64,000 bases of DNA from JBGPQJ01 sp963829485 (GTDB lineage Bacteria; Chloroflexota; Anaerolineae; Anaerolineales; Villigracilaceae): NCBI GenBank assembly GCA_963829485.1, contig CAWHIK010000004.1, positions 372,001 to 436,000 of the forward strand, given 5' to 3'. Position numbers and translations under genes: made by a program. Positions 18,614 to 28,542 of the stretch are shown piece by piece; the stretch's first letter is position 1; each line of letters begins with the position of its first letter. Under the pieces are notes generated by a model. It saw only the letters and a program-made list of their open reading frames with translations. It searched no databases and was not told the DNA's origin.

Positions 18614-18643
18614 TTGACATCAGGGTTATAATGGATGTGTAAT
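18614..18643 (+). promoter_or_regulatory. Putative promoter for the 216-residue membrane protein
   Basis: A perfect TTGACA (18614-18619), an 18-bp spacer and TGTAAT (18638-18643). A TATAAT at 18627-18632 is only 7 bp from that -35, so it is either a separate -10 or chance. Confidence 0.5.
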
Positions 18644-18671
18644 TAAACCCTACTTTTTCGAGGAGAATGAA

Positions 18672-19322
18672 ATGCCCCCAACAACTTTCGAGCTTTTATG
18701 CAGTGTTCTAATCGCAATGGTCATCGGAACAATCGTAGTCTTTAAAGGCTATCGCTTCTTCCTGGTCATCCTGCCCATCTTTGGCTTCATTTTTGGTTTC
18801 GGCCTTGGCGCTCAAACCATGCATGCCTTATTTGGGTATGAGATGTTCGCAACCGCGACCAGCTGGGTAGTCGGTTTCGTCGTCGGCCTGATCTTTGCCG
18901 TCCTGTCTTACTTCTTCTGGATTCTTGCGGTCGGCATTTTCTCGTTTGGCGTCGGCTATTCCGCGACCGTCGGCTTTTTGAGCCTGCTGGGCCTTGACCT
19001 GGGCTTCCTGGTCTGGCTCATCGCCGTCGTAGCTGGTGCTGCCTTAGCCTTTGCCGTGCTTAAGTTCAACATCCAGAAATACGTAATCATTATCGGCACG
19101 TCACTCGCCGGCTCTGCGTTGATTATCGCCAGCTTCCTTTATGCTTTTGGCGTCTTGCAGACTCCGCAATTATGGCTGCTGAGTGCCAAGGTCGCAGTTG
19201 CCAATTCCTGGTTCTGGCTGCTGGCCTTCCTGGTTCTTGCCGGGTTTGGAATTTACACCCAGATCGTCACGACCCGCAACTTTGTTCTCGATGTGAAGGA
19301 AGTCAGCACCACGGCAAGCTAA
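18672..19322 (+). CDS. Multi-pass membrane protein, DUF4203/TMEM198-like
   Basis: 216 residues with about seven hydrophobic helices, little loop between them, and Gly/Phe-rich repeats (FGFIFGFGLGAQ), which resembles the DUF4203 (TM7S3/TM198-like) family of unknown function. The cytosolic C-terminus is short. Shine-Dalgarno CGAGGAG is 6 nt before the ATG. It stands alone between the tRNA and a strong bidirectional terminator. Confidence 0.75.
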   Translation: MPPTTFELLCSVLIAMVIGTIVVFKGYRFFLVILPIFGFIFGFGLGAQTMHALFGYEMFATATSWVVGFVVGLIFAVLSYFFWILAVGIFSFGVGYSATVGFLSLLGLDLGFLVWLIAVVAGAALAFAVLKFNIQKYVIIIGTSLAGSALIIASFLYAFGVLQTPQLWLLSAKVAVANSWFWLLAFLVLAGFGIYTQIVTTRNFVLDVKEVSTTAS

Positions 19323-19339
19323 ATGCCAGTCTGAAACAC

Positions 19340-19369
19340 AAAAGGAGCGGCTCAATCGCCGCTCCTTTT
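19340..19369. terminator. Bidirectional Rho-independent terminator
   Basis: AAAAGGAGCGGC and GCCGCTCCTTTT form a 12-bp stem with a 6-nt loop between the convergent membrane-protein and BI-1 genes. T runs flank it on both strands. Confidence 0.9.
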
Positions 19370-19384
19370 TCTATTCACAAACTT

Positions 19385-20074
19385 CTAACGCCTGCTGGCG
19401 CGAAGCATCAACAGGAATAAGTTAATGAAATCCAAATAAAGTGCGAGCGCTCCAATGACGATCAATCCACCCTTCGCTGGATGATCTCCTGCCTGAGCGC
19501 CGATGTTCTTGATCCGATTGGCATCCCAGGCAGCCAGGCCAACAAAAAGTGCAATGCCAATGAAGTTCATTGCCCAATTGAAGCTGGAATAGGGGAAGAA
19601 CCAGCTCATGAAATACATGAAGCTCCAACCCATCAGCAGCATCACCAGCACCATGCCTGCCGATGAAAGGTCCTTTTTAGTGATTAACCCCACAACAGAA
19701 GCCAGGAAGAACGTTCCGGCAGTCATCCAAAATACTGACGAAATATCCTTTGCGCCATAATACAAGAATAACGAAGACAATGTGACGCCTGTCAGCGCAG
19801 CGTATAGGAGGAATAAAATAAACGCTAATCCAGCTTTCAGACGCATCACGGATGCGCTGAGAAATCCAACGATGGCAATTTGAACGATAAACAATCCAAA
19901 CGCGAGCCAGGGACTTGTCACCAACCTGACGAGAAAGAATTCATTCTGGGCGACAGCAGTCGACACCACTCCTGTGATTAACAATCCAAGTGTCATCAAC
20001 ATATAGACCTTGGCAACAAAACGATTAACATTGACATCCGCGACAGGCGAAGCGGATATTGCTTGTGCATTCAT
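19385..20074 (-). CDS. Bax inhibitor-1 (BI-1/YccA) family membrane protein
   Basis: 229 residues and seven transmembrane helices in the BI-1/TMBIM pattern, with VAKVYMLMTLGLLITG at the start and the conserved aspartate of the C-terminal WDANRIKNI region. Bacterial members (YbhL, YccA, BsYetJ) are linked to calcium leak or FtsH regulation. Shine-Dalgarno AAGGAG lies upstream. ftsH is also in this window, but 40 kb away. Confidence 0.88.
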   Translation of the reverse strand: MNAQAISASPVADVNVNRFVAKVYMLMTLGLLITGVVSTAVAQNEFFLVRLVTSPWLAFGLFIVQIAIVGFLSASVMRLKAGLAFILFLLYAALTGVTLSSLFLYYGAKDISSVFWMTAGTFFLASVVGLITKKDLSSAGMVLVMLLMGWSFMYFMSWFFPYSSFNWAMNFIGIALFVGLAAWDANRIKNIGAQAGDHPAKGGLIVIGALALYLDFINLFLLMLRASRR

Positions 20075-20196
20075 AAATATTCTCCTTGTTGATTGAATTG
20101 CCCCATTATAAGCGGTTCGTAAAAAGGTGGGTTATTAATTTTGAATTCCAACGATGAAATCCTTGCATCGGGTAAAATAGTCCAATAGGATTAACT

Positions 20197-20454
20197 TTGA
20201 CAGGCAAAGCCGGAAATGAACGCATTGCGCTGCTCCAAATGCTTGCTGAACGCCTGGAGCGATTGAATGTGGATTCGAAGTGGGCACGCCGTGCCAGCGG
20301 AACACGGGGATCGGTTATGAAAACTATATCTCTGTTCAATGAGGGGAAAGACGTGCCTCAGGGAATAGTTGACAATTTAATCCATAAATCCATGGAAATT
20401 CTCGCCAAAGCTGCCAGGGAGATCCCTGAACGAGATGAGAAAAATACCACCTAG
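20197..20454 (+). CDS. Small hypothetical protein
   Basis: An 85-residue, charged, helical protein with no family I recognise. The C-terminal half (IVDNLIHKSMEILAKAAREIPE) is amphipathic. The likely start is TTG 20197 with AGGA 6 nt upstream. The coding frame ends 15 bp before the pyridoxamine-oxidase-like gene, which suggests co-transcription. Confidence 0.6.
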   Translation: MTGKAGNERIALLQMLAERLERLNVDSKWARRASGTRGSVMKTISLFNEGKDVPQGIVDNLIHKSMEILAKAAREIPERDEKNTT

Positions 20455-20469
20455 ATTTTCGAGAGAATT

Positions 20470-21039
20470 ATGCCGATAAACTACAATTTCCTTGCACCTA
20501 CCGAAAGACAGCGCCTGCCCGAGTACAAACGCGACGATGCTTGGATAAGATCCTTTCTCCATAGTAGCGCCATCGGTCATATTGCGCACAAGAGCGGCGA
20601 TCAGCCTTTTGTTACTCCGACGAACTTCTGGTACGACGAGACAAATCACCGCATCATTTTTCATTCCAATGTCACCGGACGCACCCGGTCCAACCTGGAA
20701 AAAGAACCTCTTGTTTGCTTCGAGACAAGCGAGTATGGTCGTCTGCTTGCATCCAATGCCGCGCTGGAGTTCTCCATCCAATATCGGTCGGTCATGGTTT
20801 TTGGGAAAGTAAGCATCCTGGATGACGCTTTCGAGAAGCGCCATTGTCTTGAGAGTTTGATCTCCAAATACTTTCCAGGTCTTCATTCAGGAACCGAGTA
20901 CCGTCCCATCACTGAAAAAGAGCTCGAACAGACAGCAGTTTATTCCATCGAAATCATGTCATGGAGCGGTAAGGAAAACTGGCAGGATAAGGCTGAGCAA
21001 ATTTCAGATTGGCCACCGCTGCCGAAGGATGCTCTTTGA
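20470..21039 (+). CDS. Pyridoxamine 5'-phosphate oxidase-like flavin/heme-binding protein
   Basis: 189 residues with the split beta-barrel pattern of the PNPOx-like group: WIRSFLHSSAIGHIAH, FVTPTNFWYDETNHRIIFHSN and a VCFETSEYGRLL strand. Members bind FMN, F420 or heme; this subgroup is often annotated as flavin-nucleotide-binding. It lacks the substrate residues needed to call it PdxH. Its stop overlaps the nagA start by 4 nt. Confidence 0.8.
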   Translation: MPINYNFLAPTERQRLPEYKRDDAWIRSFLHSSAIGHIAHKSGDQPFVTPTNFWYDETNHRIIFHSNVTGRTRSNLEKEPLVCFETSEYGRLLASNAALEFSIQYRSVMVFGKVSILDDAFEKRHCLESLISKYFPGLHSGTEYRPITEKELEQTAVYSIEIMSWSGKENWQDKAEQISDWPPLPKDAL

Positions 21040-22187
21040 AACCTTTGCTGGTTCGCAACGCGTATATATTATCGGGTCAGTCGATTTCCAACAAGCCTTC
21101 CGATCTCCTCCTGCGAAATGGCAAAATCGAACGATTAGATGACAACATCCAGACATCATCAGATTTCGAAATTCTAGATGCCGATGGCTTGATATTAACG
21201 CCGGGATGGATCGACATTCAACTCAATGGCGCATTCGGGTTGGATTTTACCGAGGATCCCGAATCGATCTGGCAGGCGGCAAGCCAATTGCCCAAGCTGG
21301 GGACGACATCCTTTCTTCCTACGATCATCACATCCCCCCTCGAGACTGTGGAGCATGCCATCGAAGTTCTTGTAAAAGGACCTCCTCCTGGCTTCAGGGG
21401 ATCGCATGCTTTAGGATTACACATCGAAGGACCTTTTCTTAATCCCTCGAAAAAAGGCGCGCACAATCCAAGTTATCTAAAAATACCGCACCCCACGTAC
21501 GTGGAGAATTGGTCAAGAACAAATGGAGTATTTCTTGTCACCCTCGCGCCGGAATTGGACAATAACTTCGCCACCACCCGGAGATTGAATGAACAAGGCG
21601 TCATTGTCAGTGCCGGGCATTCTTTATCTACTTTTGAACAGGCCACCGAAGCTTTTCAACATGGGATTCGGTGCGGGACGCACCTCTTCAATGCACAACC
21701 AGCCATCGAGCATCGAAAACCCGGACTTTCAGTCGCGATCCTCGAATCGGATAATATCTACTCGGGTGTTATCGTCGATGGGATTCACATGCACCCATCC
21801 ATGGTCAATCTGGCATGGAAATGTAAAGGCGTCAAACGATTTATCACTGTCACCGATGCCATTTCCGCACTGGGCATGCCGCCAGGAAAATACAATCTTG
21901 GCGAGTTTGAAATTAATGTATCTGAAACGACTGTTACACTCGCCGATGGAACGCTGGCCGGGAGCAATATCACACAACAGAATTCGCTGCGTAATTTGAT
22001 GGCCTGGACCGGGTGCACGCTTTTCGAAGCTGTTCAAACGGTTACAGGCACTCCTGCTGAGCTATTCACCCTCCCCAACAAGAGTAAAATTATACTTGGA
22101 GCCGATGCCGACCTTGTCCTGATTGACAACGAAATTAACATCTTTGCAACCATCGTTGACGGAGAAATTCTTTTCAAAGCCCTTTAA
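21036..22187 (+). CDS. nagA: N-acetylglucosamine-6-phosphate deacetylase
   Basis: Deacetylates GlcNAc-6-P in amino-sugar breakdown and wall recycling. Amidohydrolase motifs: HIEGPFLNPSKKGAH, VSAGHS, CGTHLFNAQP, DGIHMHP and the catalytic aspartate in VTDAISALGMPPG. Start is TTG 21036 in the TTGA overlap with the previous stop, with AAGGA 7 nt upstream, giving 383 residues, the family length. A SIS-domain sugar isomerase/deaminase follows, completing the route to fructose-6-P. Confidence 0.93.
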   Translation: MKPLLVRNAYILSGQSISNKPSDLLLRNGKIERLDDNIQTSSDFEILDADGLILTPGWIDIQLNGAFGLDFTEDPESIWQAASQLPKLGTTSFLPTIITSPLETVEHAIEVLVKGPPPGFRGSHALGLHIEGPFLNPSKKGAHNPSYLKIPHPTYVENWSRTNGVFLVTLAPELDNNFATTRRLNEQGVIVSAGHSLSTFEQATEAFQHGIRCGTHLFNAQPAIEHRKPGLSVAILESDNIYSGVIVDGIHMHPSMVNLAWKCKGVKRFITVTDAISALGMPPGKYNLGEFEINVSETTVTLADGTLAGSNITQQNSLRNLMAWTGCTLFEAVQTVTGTPAELFTLPNKSKIILGADADLVLIDNEINIFATIVDGEILFKAL

Positions 22188-22238
22188 TTGTTTAAAAATT
22201 ACTTGAGTTTGATTACAGAAATATTCGAAAGGCAGACC

Positions 22239-23276
22239 ATGACACTCCATTCTGAAATCTACGAGCAACCTGCAATCCTGCGAAACCTTCTGGCTGGGCA
22301 GGAAATTAATATTGGGAGAATCGCCGACGAAATTCACAAGCGGAATGTTGATTATGTTTTTCTTGCCGCCCGCGGAACGTCGGATAATGCCGGCCGTTAT
22401 GCCAATTACCTATGGGGTGCATACAATGGTTTCCCTGTCGCTCTCGCCACCCCATCCTTATTCACGTATTATCAAAAGCCACCCAGGCTAAAGAATGCTC
22501 TGGTATTGGGGATATCACAATCTGGTAAATCCCCCGACATCGTGAGCGTGCTGTCGGAAGGGAGAAAACAAGGCTGCATGACACTCGCGATCACGAACGA
22601 GCCCGATTCGCCTCTCGCAAAAGAATCCGACCATGTCATTGACATCCAGGCAGGGACCGAGAAGGCTGTCGCAGCCACCAAAACTTACACAGCAGAACTC
22701 ATGGCGCTCGCGATGCTTTCCACCGCTCTCGAAAAAGACCAGGTTCGGCATGATGCTCTTCAGCAAATACCTATTTGGGCTGAAAAAGTGCTTTCATTGT
22801 CCGATCACATCAACTCCATCGCACAACGGTACCTGTTTATGGAACGCTGCGTCGTTCTCGGGCGGGGATTCAATTATTCAACCGCCTACGAATGGTCCTT
22901 GAAGTTAAAGGAATTGACCTACATTGTGGCTGAACCTTATTCCAGTGCAGACTTCCAGCATGGCCCAATCGCCATGGTTGAACGAGGATTTCCAGTCATG
23001 GCAGTTGCCCCTGGAGGCAAAGTTTTCGAATCCTTGATGCCGATGCTAAAGGAATTAAGGGAACAACACAACGCGGAGATGCTCGTCATTTCAGATCAGG
23101 ACGAGGCTCTCGAATTGGCGCAGTCATCCATCAAACTTCCCGCCGGGATTCCAGAATGGCTGACACCGCTCATTACGATCATTATCGCCCAGTTGTTTTG
23201 TTATCATCTCACTCAAATCAAGGGGTATAACACGGAAGCCCCTCGTTCCATCCGCAAGGTAACCGAAACTCATTGA
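22239..23276 (+). CDS. SIS-domain aminosugar isomerase/deaminase (GlmS isomerase-like, NagB-II type)
   Basis: 345 residues made of two SIS domains like the isomerase half of GlmS but without the glutaminase domain. Sugar-phosphate motifs: ARGTSDNAGRYANYLWG, GISQSGKSPDIVSVL, TKTYTAEL and EPYSSADFQHGPIAMV. Following nagA, it most likely acts as a glucosamine-6-phosphate deaminase in the catabolic direction (inference from context and from NagB-II). Start ATG 22239 has GAAAGG upstream. Confidence 0.88.
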   Translation: MTLHSEIYEQPAILRNLLAGQEINIGRIADEIHKRNVDYVFLAARGTSDNAGRYANYLWGAYNGFPVALATPSLFTYYQKPPRLKNALVLGISQSGKSPDIVSVLSEGRKQGCMTLAITNEPDSPLAKESDHVIDIQAGTEKAVAATKTYTAELMALAMLSTALEKDQVRHDALQQIPIWAEKVLSLSDHINSIAQRYLFMERCVVLGRGFNYSTAYEWSLKLKELTYIVAEPYSSADFQHGPIAMVERGFPVMAVAPGGKVFESLMPMLKELREQHNAEMLVISDQDEALELAQSSIKLPAGIPEWLTPLITIIIAQLFCYHLTQIKGYNTEAPRSIRKVTETH

Positions 23277-24055
23277 CCTTTGCGCTCATGATTAGGAAAA
23301 ATGAAGCCAGGTTCTTTCGTCGGCTTATCGCTGTACCACTTTTTCCGATATTTTTAATATCCCTTCTCACATTATCAAGTTGCACTACCGCCGATTACGC
23401 ACCAACACCAACACTAACCCCATCGTTGGCGAACCTGGAAACGAATACCATTGAAAGTAAAACCATAACCTTTACGCACTCACCAACTCATACATCCACT
23501 CCAGCGCTGACCCACACGAGTGAACCCAGCCCTACCATTACGCCAAATCTTCACCGCTATGTTTTTCCCGTCAGACCTGATCAATCAGTAGATTACGCTG
23601 AAGGCGTTTCCTCTCACGGGTACCCGGCAATCGATATCTTCGCACCATTGGGATGGGACTATGTAGCTGTTACCGACGGAACTGTCGAATTCGTATCTTT
23701 TCGAGACACCTGGGACCCCGTCAGCGACGACCCCAATACACGAGGCGGTATAGCCATATCCATTATTGGAGATGATGGCATCCGCTATTATGGTTCTCAT
23801 TTATCCAAAATCGCTGATGGAATAGCTTCGGGGAATCGAGTCACCGCAGGTCAAGTGCTTGGGTATATCGGCGAATCCGGGAATGCGATCGGGCGAGGCA
23901 CCCACTTACACTTTGGAATATCCCGCCCAACCTACCCGGAAGATTGGAAGATCCGCCGAGGCGAAATCAATCCTTTTCCCTATTTGAACGCCTGGGCAGC
24001 CGGAATTGATGTAACTCCCTTGTACTCAACTCCCACGCCAAAGCCCACCCCGTAA
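23273..24055 (+). CDS. M23 family peptidoglycan endopeptidase, lipoprotein
   Basis: 260 residues. An N-terminal signal with lipobox LSSC (Cys37 from TTG 23273) is followed by a Thr/Pro/Ser linker of about 55 residues and a LytM/M23 domain. Metal ligands are visible as HGYPAID and the GTHLHFG motif (H-x-H). A second short Thr/Pro tail ends the protein. It should sit on the outer face of the membrane and cut peptide cross-links. The start overlaps the SIS gene (TTGA); ATG 23288 is an alternative. Its place beside nagA suggests wall turnover. Confidence 0.85.
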   Translation: MTFALMIRKNEARFFRRLIAVPLFPIFLISLLTLSSCTTADYAPTPTLTPSLANLETNTIESKTITFTHSPTHTSTPALTHTSEPSPTITPNLHRYVFPVRPDQSVDYAEGVSSHGYPAIDIFAPLGWDYVAVTDGTVEFVSFRDTWDPVSDDPNTRGGIAISIIGDDGIRYYGSHLSKIADGIASGNRVTAGQVLGYIGESGNAIGRGTHLHFGISRPTYPEDWKIRRGEINPFPYLNAWAAGIDVTPLYSTPTPKPTP

Positions 24056-24074
24056 ATTGCTCTGCCGCAACAAC

Positions 24075-25547
24075 TCACAATCTCCCGACATCGTGATAGT
24101 TACTTTCCCGAATGCCGGCAGGCGTAATCTCGATGAACTCCGCATTCGCCTGAAGCTCAAGGATATTTCGAGCGCCTCCGTAACTTAATCCCGAGCGGAG
24201 CCCACCCACCAGTTGATAGATGATCTCTGATACATTCCCTCGATACGGAACGACGGCTTCCACCCCCTCCGGTACCACTTTCGCCCAGTCCTCTTGACTC
24301 TCTGCACTTTCATCGTCATTGTTCCTGGAATTTTCGCTGGATTTTCTTCCTATGGCTGCACCCAATGATGCCATGCCCCGGACAACTTTGACCTTTTGCC
24401 CATCCCGGATGACCGGAGAACCCGGAGCTTCATCGCACCCGGCAAAGAGACTACCGATCATCACAGAGCTTGCTCCGGCAGCCAATGCTTTCACCAGGTC
24501 GCCGGATGTCTTAATTCCACCGTCGGCGATAACGGGAATATGATCCAAGCGCGCCTTTTTTAGTCCAGCCAAGCTGTCCATAATCGCTGTCAACTGAGGG
24601 ACTCCAAAACCGGTAACCACCCGTGTGGTGCAGATCGAACCTGGACCAATTCCCACTTTGATTCCGTCTGCCCCCGCTTGAGCCAACTCCACAGCTCCTT
24701 CGCCTGATGCGACATTTCCGGCAACTATCTGTGCATCAGGAATTTCCTTCCGAACCTTTTTCACCATATCGATGCAATGACTGGCATGTCCATGTGCAAT
24801 ATCCAGAACAAGGATATCAGCCCCGGCTGCAGCGAGTGCAATCGCCCTTTCCAGTTCTGAACCTCCCACTCCGATGGCTGCCCCGACTCGCAGCCGCTCA
24901 CGCTTATCTTTGGTCGCTTGAGGGTGATGCTCGCGTTTTAATATATCCTGGGCAGTAATCAATCCGATCAACTTTCCCGAATCGTCAAGGACAGGCAGCT
25001 TTTCCAGACGATGCTCATGCAACAATGCCCTTGCTTGTTCCGGTGAAACACCGGCCGTCGTATGGATTAGTTTTACCGCAGGAGTCATCACTGAATCGAC
25101 CGGAGCCGAAAGGTCTGGCGCCATGGCAACGTCGCGATGAGTGACAAGCCCGAAAAGTTTGCCTCCATCATCCGTAACGATTAATCCGCCCACGTTCTTT
25201 GCGTGCATCATTTTAAGTGCTTGCGAAATTGATGCATTTAGTTGAATGGAGTATGGATTCTCTATAATAAATCCTTCGGCACGTTTTACTTTTTCGACCT
25301 GCTTGACTTGTTGTTCAATAGACATAAATCGGTGAACGATACCAAGACCGCCTTCACGCGCGAGCGCGATAGCCATGGGCGCTTCGGTTACCGTGTCCAT
25401 ATTTGCACTAATGATGGGAATACTTAATGTTATGTCTTTTGTTATACGTGTTCCGGTGTCTACATCCTTCCGGGATGCAATACTGGATCGCTTCGGAAGC
25501 AGCAGCACATCATCGAATGTCAATCCTTTAGTTTGCCGGATTATCAT
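24075..25547 (-). CDS. guaB: Inosine-5'-monophosphate dehydrogenase
   Basis: 490 residues; NAD-dependent oxidation of IMP to XMP, the first step to GTP. Order: N-terminal barrel (LTFDDVLLLPKRSS), two CBS domains (about 95-205), the catalytic loop GIGPGSICTTR with Cys306, ADGGIKTSGD, and the flap around KSSEN...EDWAKVVPEG. An upstream ATG at 25577 lies inside the -10 box, so ATG 25547 with GGGAG upstream is the start. Confidence 0.96.
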   Translation of the reverse strand: MIIRQTKGLTFDDVLLLPKRSSIASRKDVDTGTRITKDITLSIPIISANMDTVTEAPMAIALAREGGLGIVHRFMSIEQQVKQVEKVKRAEGFIIENPYSIQLNASISQALKMMHAKNVGGLIVTDDGGKLFGLVTHRDVAMAPDLSAPVDSVMTPAVKLIHTTAGVSPEQARALLHEHRLEKLPVLDDSGKLIGLITAQDILKREHHPQATKDKRERLRVGAAIGVGGSELERAIALAAAGADILVLDIAHGHASHCIDMVKKVRKEIPDAQIVAGNVASGEGAVELAQAGADGIKVGIGPGSICTTRVVTGFGVPQLTAIMDSLAGLKKARLDHIPVIADGGIKTSGDLVKALAAGASSVMIGSLFAGCDEAPGSPVIRDGQKVKVVRGMASLGAAIGRKSSENSRNNDDESAESQEDWAKVVPEGVEAVVPYRGNVSEIIYQLVGGLRSGLSYGGARNILELQANAEFIEITPAGIRESNYHDVGRL

Positions 25548-25575
25548 TGTTGTCTCCCATCGATCGTATTGATAC

Positions 25576-25605
25576 ATTTTAGCATCGATGGAGCAACAAT
25601 ATCAA
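25576..25605 (-). promoter_or_regulatory. Promoter for guaB with extended -10
   Basis: On the minus strand TTGATA (25605-25600), 18-bp spacer, TGC-TAAAAT (-10 at 25581-25576). Transcription would begin near 25569 and exclude the upstream ATG. Confidence 0.75.
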
Positions 25606-25673
25606 TTTAAATAATTGTGTGGAAAATGAAAAATCGCAAGTTATAATGTATTAAATAATTTATTGGAGATTTT

Positions 25674-27602
25674 GTGAGAACAGTTCTAAATAAAATTATC
25701 AATCACCCGGTCTTTCCAATCAGCATGCTCGTGTTATGTTGCCTGATAGCAGGTTTCTTAACATTTCAGGATTTCGGCATGAGTTGGGATGAACCTTTAT
25801 TTTATAAGTACGCGGACTCAATTCCCTACGCCTATTCGGTCACTGAAAGACTGAGCGGGACCTTTAACATTCTTAAAGCTTATGGTCCCAGTGAAACCGA
25901 CCACATGATGTATGGTCCTGCCTATATTTTAGTCGCAAGACCGGTTGCGCTGCTTATTAAATCAATTTTTTCGACCGATATGCCAAGCGCATGGCATTTA
26001 GTCAATTTTTTTCTATTCACGACCGGTACGGTTTTCCTATATAAGCTTTCATTGATGTGGTTACCTCGATGGGCTGCATTCTCGGCAGCGCTCTTTTTCG
26101 TCACGCAACCGCTCCTCTGGGGGCATGCGTTTATAAATCCCAAAGACATTCCTTTCACGGTATTTTTCATCATCGCTTTTTTCGCCGGGTATAAAATGGT
26201 GAAGACCGCATCAATACCCGAGGGATTATCACAGGAGAAAACACATCCAGAGCAATGGAAAAAAATCAAGGTCGTTTTGTGGGTATCATCCTTATTACTA
26301 TTCATCCTAACCGTAAATTTAGTACTATTCCGGGATCAAATCCAGGAATGGATTCCAACGGTGCTCAACCTCGCACTTGAAAAACCAACTTCAATTCCCG
26401 GTATTGTGTTTCGCCTCACCACCAATAATTCTGGCAACCCCGATCTCAATGCATATACGGCAAAAAGCCTATCCATTTTGGATAGGGTTCCTCTTATCCT
26501 TGCCGTACTTACAACACTTGTTGGTGCATTAGCCTGTATCGCTACATTTCAAGAGAACCGGCTTCGCGGCTTGCTTGGAAGAATCAACATTAATTTATCT
26601 TGGGGCGAAGCGGTAATGGCTGGGATTTCACTTGGGTTCTTATCTGCTATTCGGATACTCGGCCCACTTGCTGGCTTTCTTGTGTCCTTGTTTTTTATCT
26701 TCAGATTTAAGCGCAGGGCAATTTCGGGAATCTTTGCATACGCTGTTATTGCCTTTTTCACGATGGTCGTTCTCTGGCCTTATCTTTGGCGTTCACCCAT
26801 TAGCAGCCTAATAGCTGCCGTTCGCCATATGGCCAATAATCCACAGACCGTACCCGTGCTTTTCAATGGAATGGTCATTTCTTCTAAAGAACTGCCTGTT
26901 GATTACTTCCTGACAATGCTGGGAATAACATTGACAGAACCCGTTTGGATTTTATTCTTTATCGGCGCTGTTATTGCTGCATCCTTGATGGTCAAACGAA
27001 AACTGGATTGGAAAGAATTCGTTCCCTTTTCATTATGGCTCATAATCCCATTTTCTTATGTCATCTTGTCCACACCACCGCAATATGACGGCTTCCGGCA
27101 TTTCACGTTTCTTTTACCGCCCGTATTCATCACTGCAGGATTTGCGTTTTCCAAACTGTTCGAAATCAATAAGATAAAATGGCTCAATCCTATCCTTGTG
27201 CTGCTCATAGTGCTTCCGGGTTTGGCGGGAATAATCCAATTGCATCCGTATCAATATACTTATTACAATTCCTTTGTCGGTGGTACCAATGGAGCATTCC
27301 GCAGATTCGAAACAGATTACTGGTTGACGTGTTATAAAGAAGTATTCGATCAATTGGATGAACTTGGTTATGGGAAGCAGACACTTTATGTTCATAGGAA
27401 TAAATACCTGGCTTCTCAATATGAACTTGATCAAATTCAAATAGAGCAATTCGAACCCGATCAGGACTCAACAAAAAAAGGCGATCTGTTGTTACTCAGT
27501 ACCCGTTCCAACAACGATCAACGATACCACGTGAACGACCCTGAAGTGATAACCATTATCAAGAACGGCGCCGTGTTTTGTATGGTGAAAAGAATTCCTT
27601 AA
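25674..27602 (+). CDS. Membrane glycosyltransferase, GT39/ArnT-like
   Basis: 642 residues with 10 or more transmembrane helices. The first external loop has the Asp-Glu pair in SWDEP expected of GT-C enzymes, and HAFINPKDIPF is a typical second-loop motif of the PMT/ArnT superfamily. Such enzymes transfer a lipid-linked sugar to lipid or protein on the outer face. The start is GTG 25674 with TTGGAG upstream; a TATAAT is at 25642-25647. It lies 42 bp before the ChbG-like deacetylase. Confidence 0.82.
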   Translation: MRTVLNKIINHPVFPISMLVLCCLIAGFLTFQDFGMSWDEPLFYKYADSIPYAYSVTERLSGTFNILKAYGPSETDHMMYGPAYILVARPVALLIKSIFSTDMPSAWHLVNFFLFTTGTVFLYKLSLMWLPRWAAFSAALFFVTQPLLWGHAFINPKDIPFTVFFIIAFFAGYKMVKTASIPEGLSQEKTHPEQWKKIKVVLWVSSLLLFILTVNLVLFRDQIQEWIPTVLNLALEKPTSIPGIVFRLTTNNSGNPDLNAYTAKSLSILDRVPLILAVLTTLVGALACIATFQENRLRGLLGRININLSWGEAVMAGISLGFLSAIRILGPLAGFLVSLFFIFRFKRRAISGIFAYAVIAFFTMVVLWPYLWRSPISSLIAAVRHMANNPQTVPVLFNGMVISSKELPVDYFLTMLGITLTEPVWILFFIGAVIAASLMVKRKLDWKEFVPFSLWLIIPFSYVILSTPPQYDGFRHFTFLLPPVFITAGFAFSKLFEINKIKWLNPILVLLIVLPGLAGIIQLHPYQYTYYNSFVGGTNGAFRRFETDYWLTCYKEVFDQLDELGYGKQTLYVHRNKYLASQYELDQIQIEQFEPDQDSTKKGDLLLLSTRSNNDQRYHVNDPEVITIIKNGAVFCMVKRIP

Positions 27603-27644
27603 GTAGATTAACATCGTCTGATTCGAAAAGGCGGAACAAACGAA

Positions 27645-28535
27645 ATGACAACTAATCCGAATCCAATCCTGGGAAAAATGGGTTTTTCAAATAACGATCG
27701 TGTTGTGATCGTTCACACTGACGACATTGGAATGTGTCAGGCATCAGTTCAGGCTTTTATGGATTTGTGGGATTTCGGAACAATCTCATCAGGAGCCGTT
27801 ATGATGCCTTGCCCCTGGGCTCCGGCAGCTGCGGATTTTTGCAGAAAGAATCCTACTGTTGACATGGGTGTTCATGCGACGTTAACTTCCGAATGGGATT
27901 TATACCGCTGGGGACCGCTATCCACTCGTGACCCAGGCTCCGGGTTGCTGGATTCATCCGGTTTCTTCCACAATAATTCCCGGGATGTTCAGCAAAACGC
28001 GGATCCGGATTCGGTCCTCGTGGAACTATCCCTGCAAATAGAGCGCGCTCACGAGTGGGGCATCGATGTATCCCACATGGATACTCACATGGGTTCCATC
28101 ATGCATCCTCTGTTACTTCCTGCTTATATCCAAGCAGGGTATTCAAATAAAGTACCATTAATGATCCCCAGAGGGAACGCAAGCACGTTCGTCGGTATGG
28201 GTGCTTCACCGGAGGATGCTGAAGGATATGAAGAAATCACAACCATGCTGGAAGATCAGGGTATCCCCTTAATAGACAACATCCGGTTTATGCCGCTCGA
28301 CCAACCGGACAATCAAGTCGAATTTGCAAGAAAGTTATTCATCGACCTTCCATCTGGAATAACACATTTCATCCTACATCCTTCGATCGACACTCCTGAG
28401 TTAAGGGCAATTGCTGGAGATTGGCAAAGCCGCGTTGCCAATTACGATGCCTTCATGAGCAAGGAGCTCAAAGAGACTATCAGGAATTCTGGCATTCAAC
28501 TGATTGGTTATCGCAAATTACGGGAATTAATGTGA
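27645..28535 (+). CDS. ChbG/YdjC-like carbohydrate deacetylase
   Basis: 296 residues of the YdjC/ChbG/HpnK family, which removes the N-acetyl group from chito-oligosaccharides or related sugars. Metal ligands and catalytic residues are visible: HTDDIGMCQ (Asp-Asp), HATLTSEW, and HMDTHMGS (H-x-x-x-H). GGCGGA lies upstream. Gene order with a GPH-type transporter, a BadF-type kinase and an ATP-grasp enzyme suggests a dedicated amino-sugar operon. Confidence 0.85.
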   Translation: MTTNPNPILGKMGFSNNDRVVIVHTDDIGMCQASVQAFMDLWDFGTISSGAVMMPCPWAPAAADFCRKNPTVDMGVHATLTSEWDLYRWGPLSTRDPGSGLLDSSGFFHNNSRDVQQNADPDSVLVELSLQIERAHEWGIDVSHMDTHMGSIMHPLLLPAYIQAGYSNKVPLMIPRGNASTFVGMGASPEDAEGYEEITTMLEDQGIPLIDNIRFMPLDQPDNQVEFARKLFIDLPSGITHFILHPSIDTPELRAIAGDWQSRVANYDAFMSKELKETIRNSGIQLIGYRKLRELM

Positions 28536-28542
28536 GGCTGAC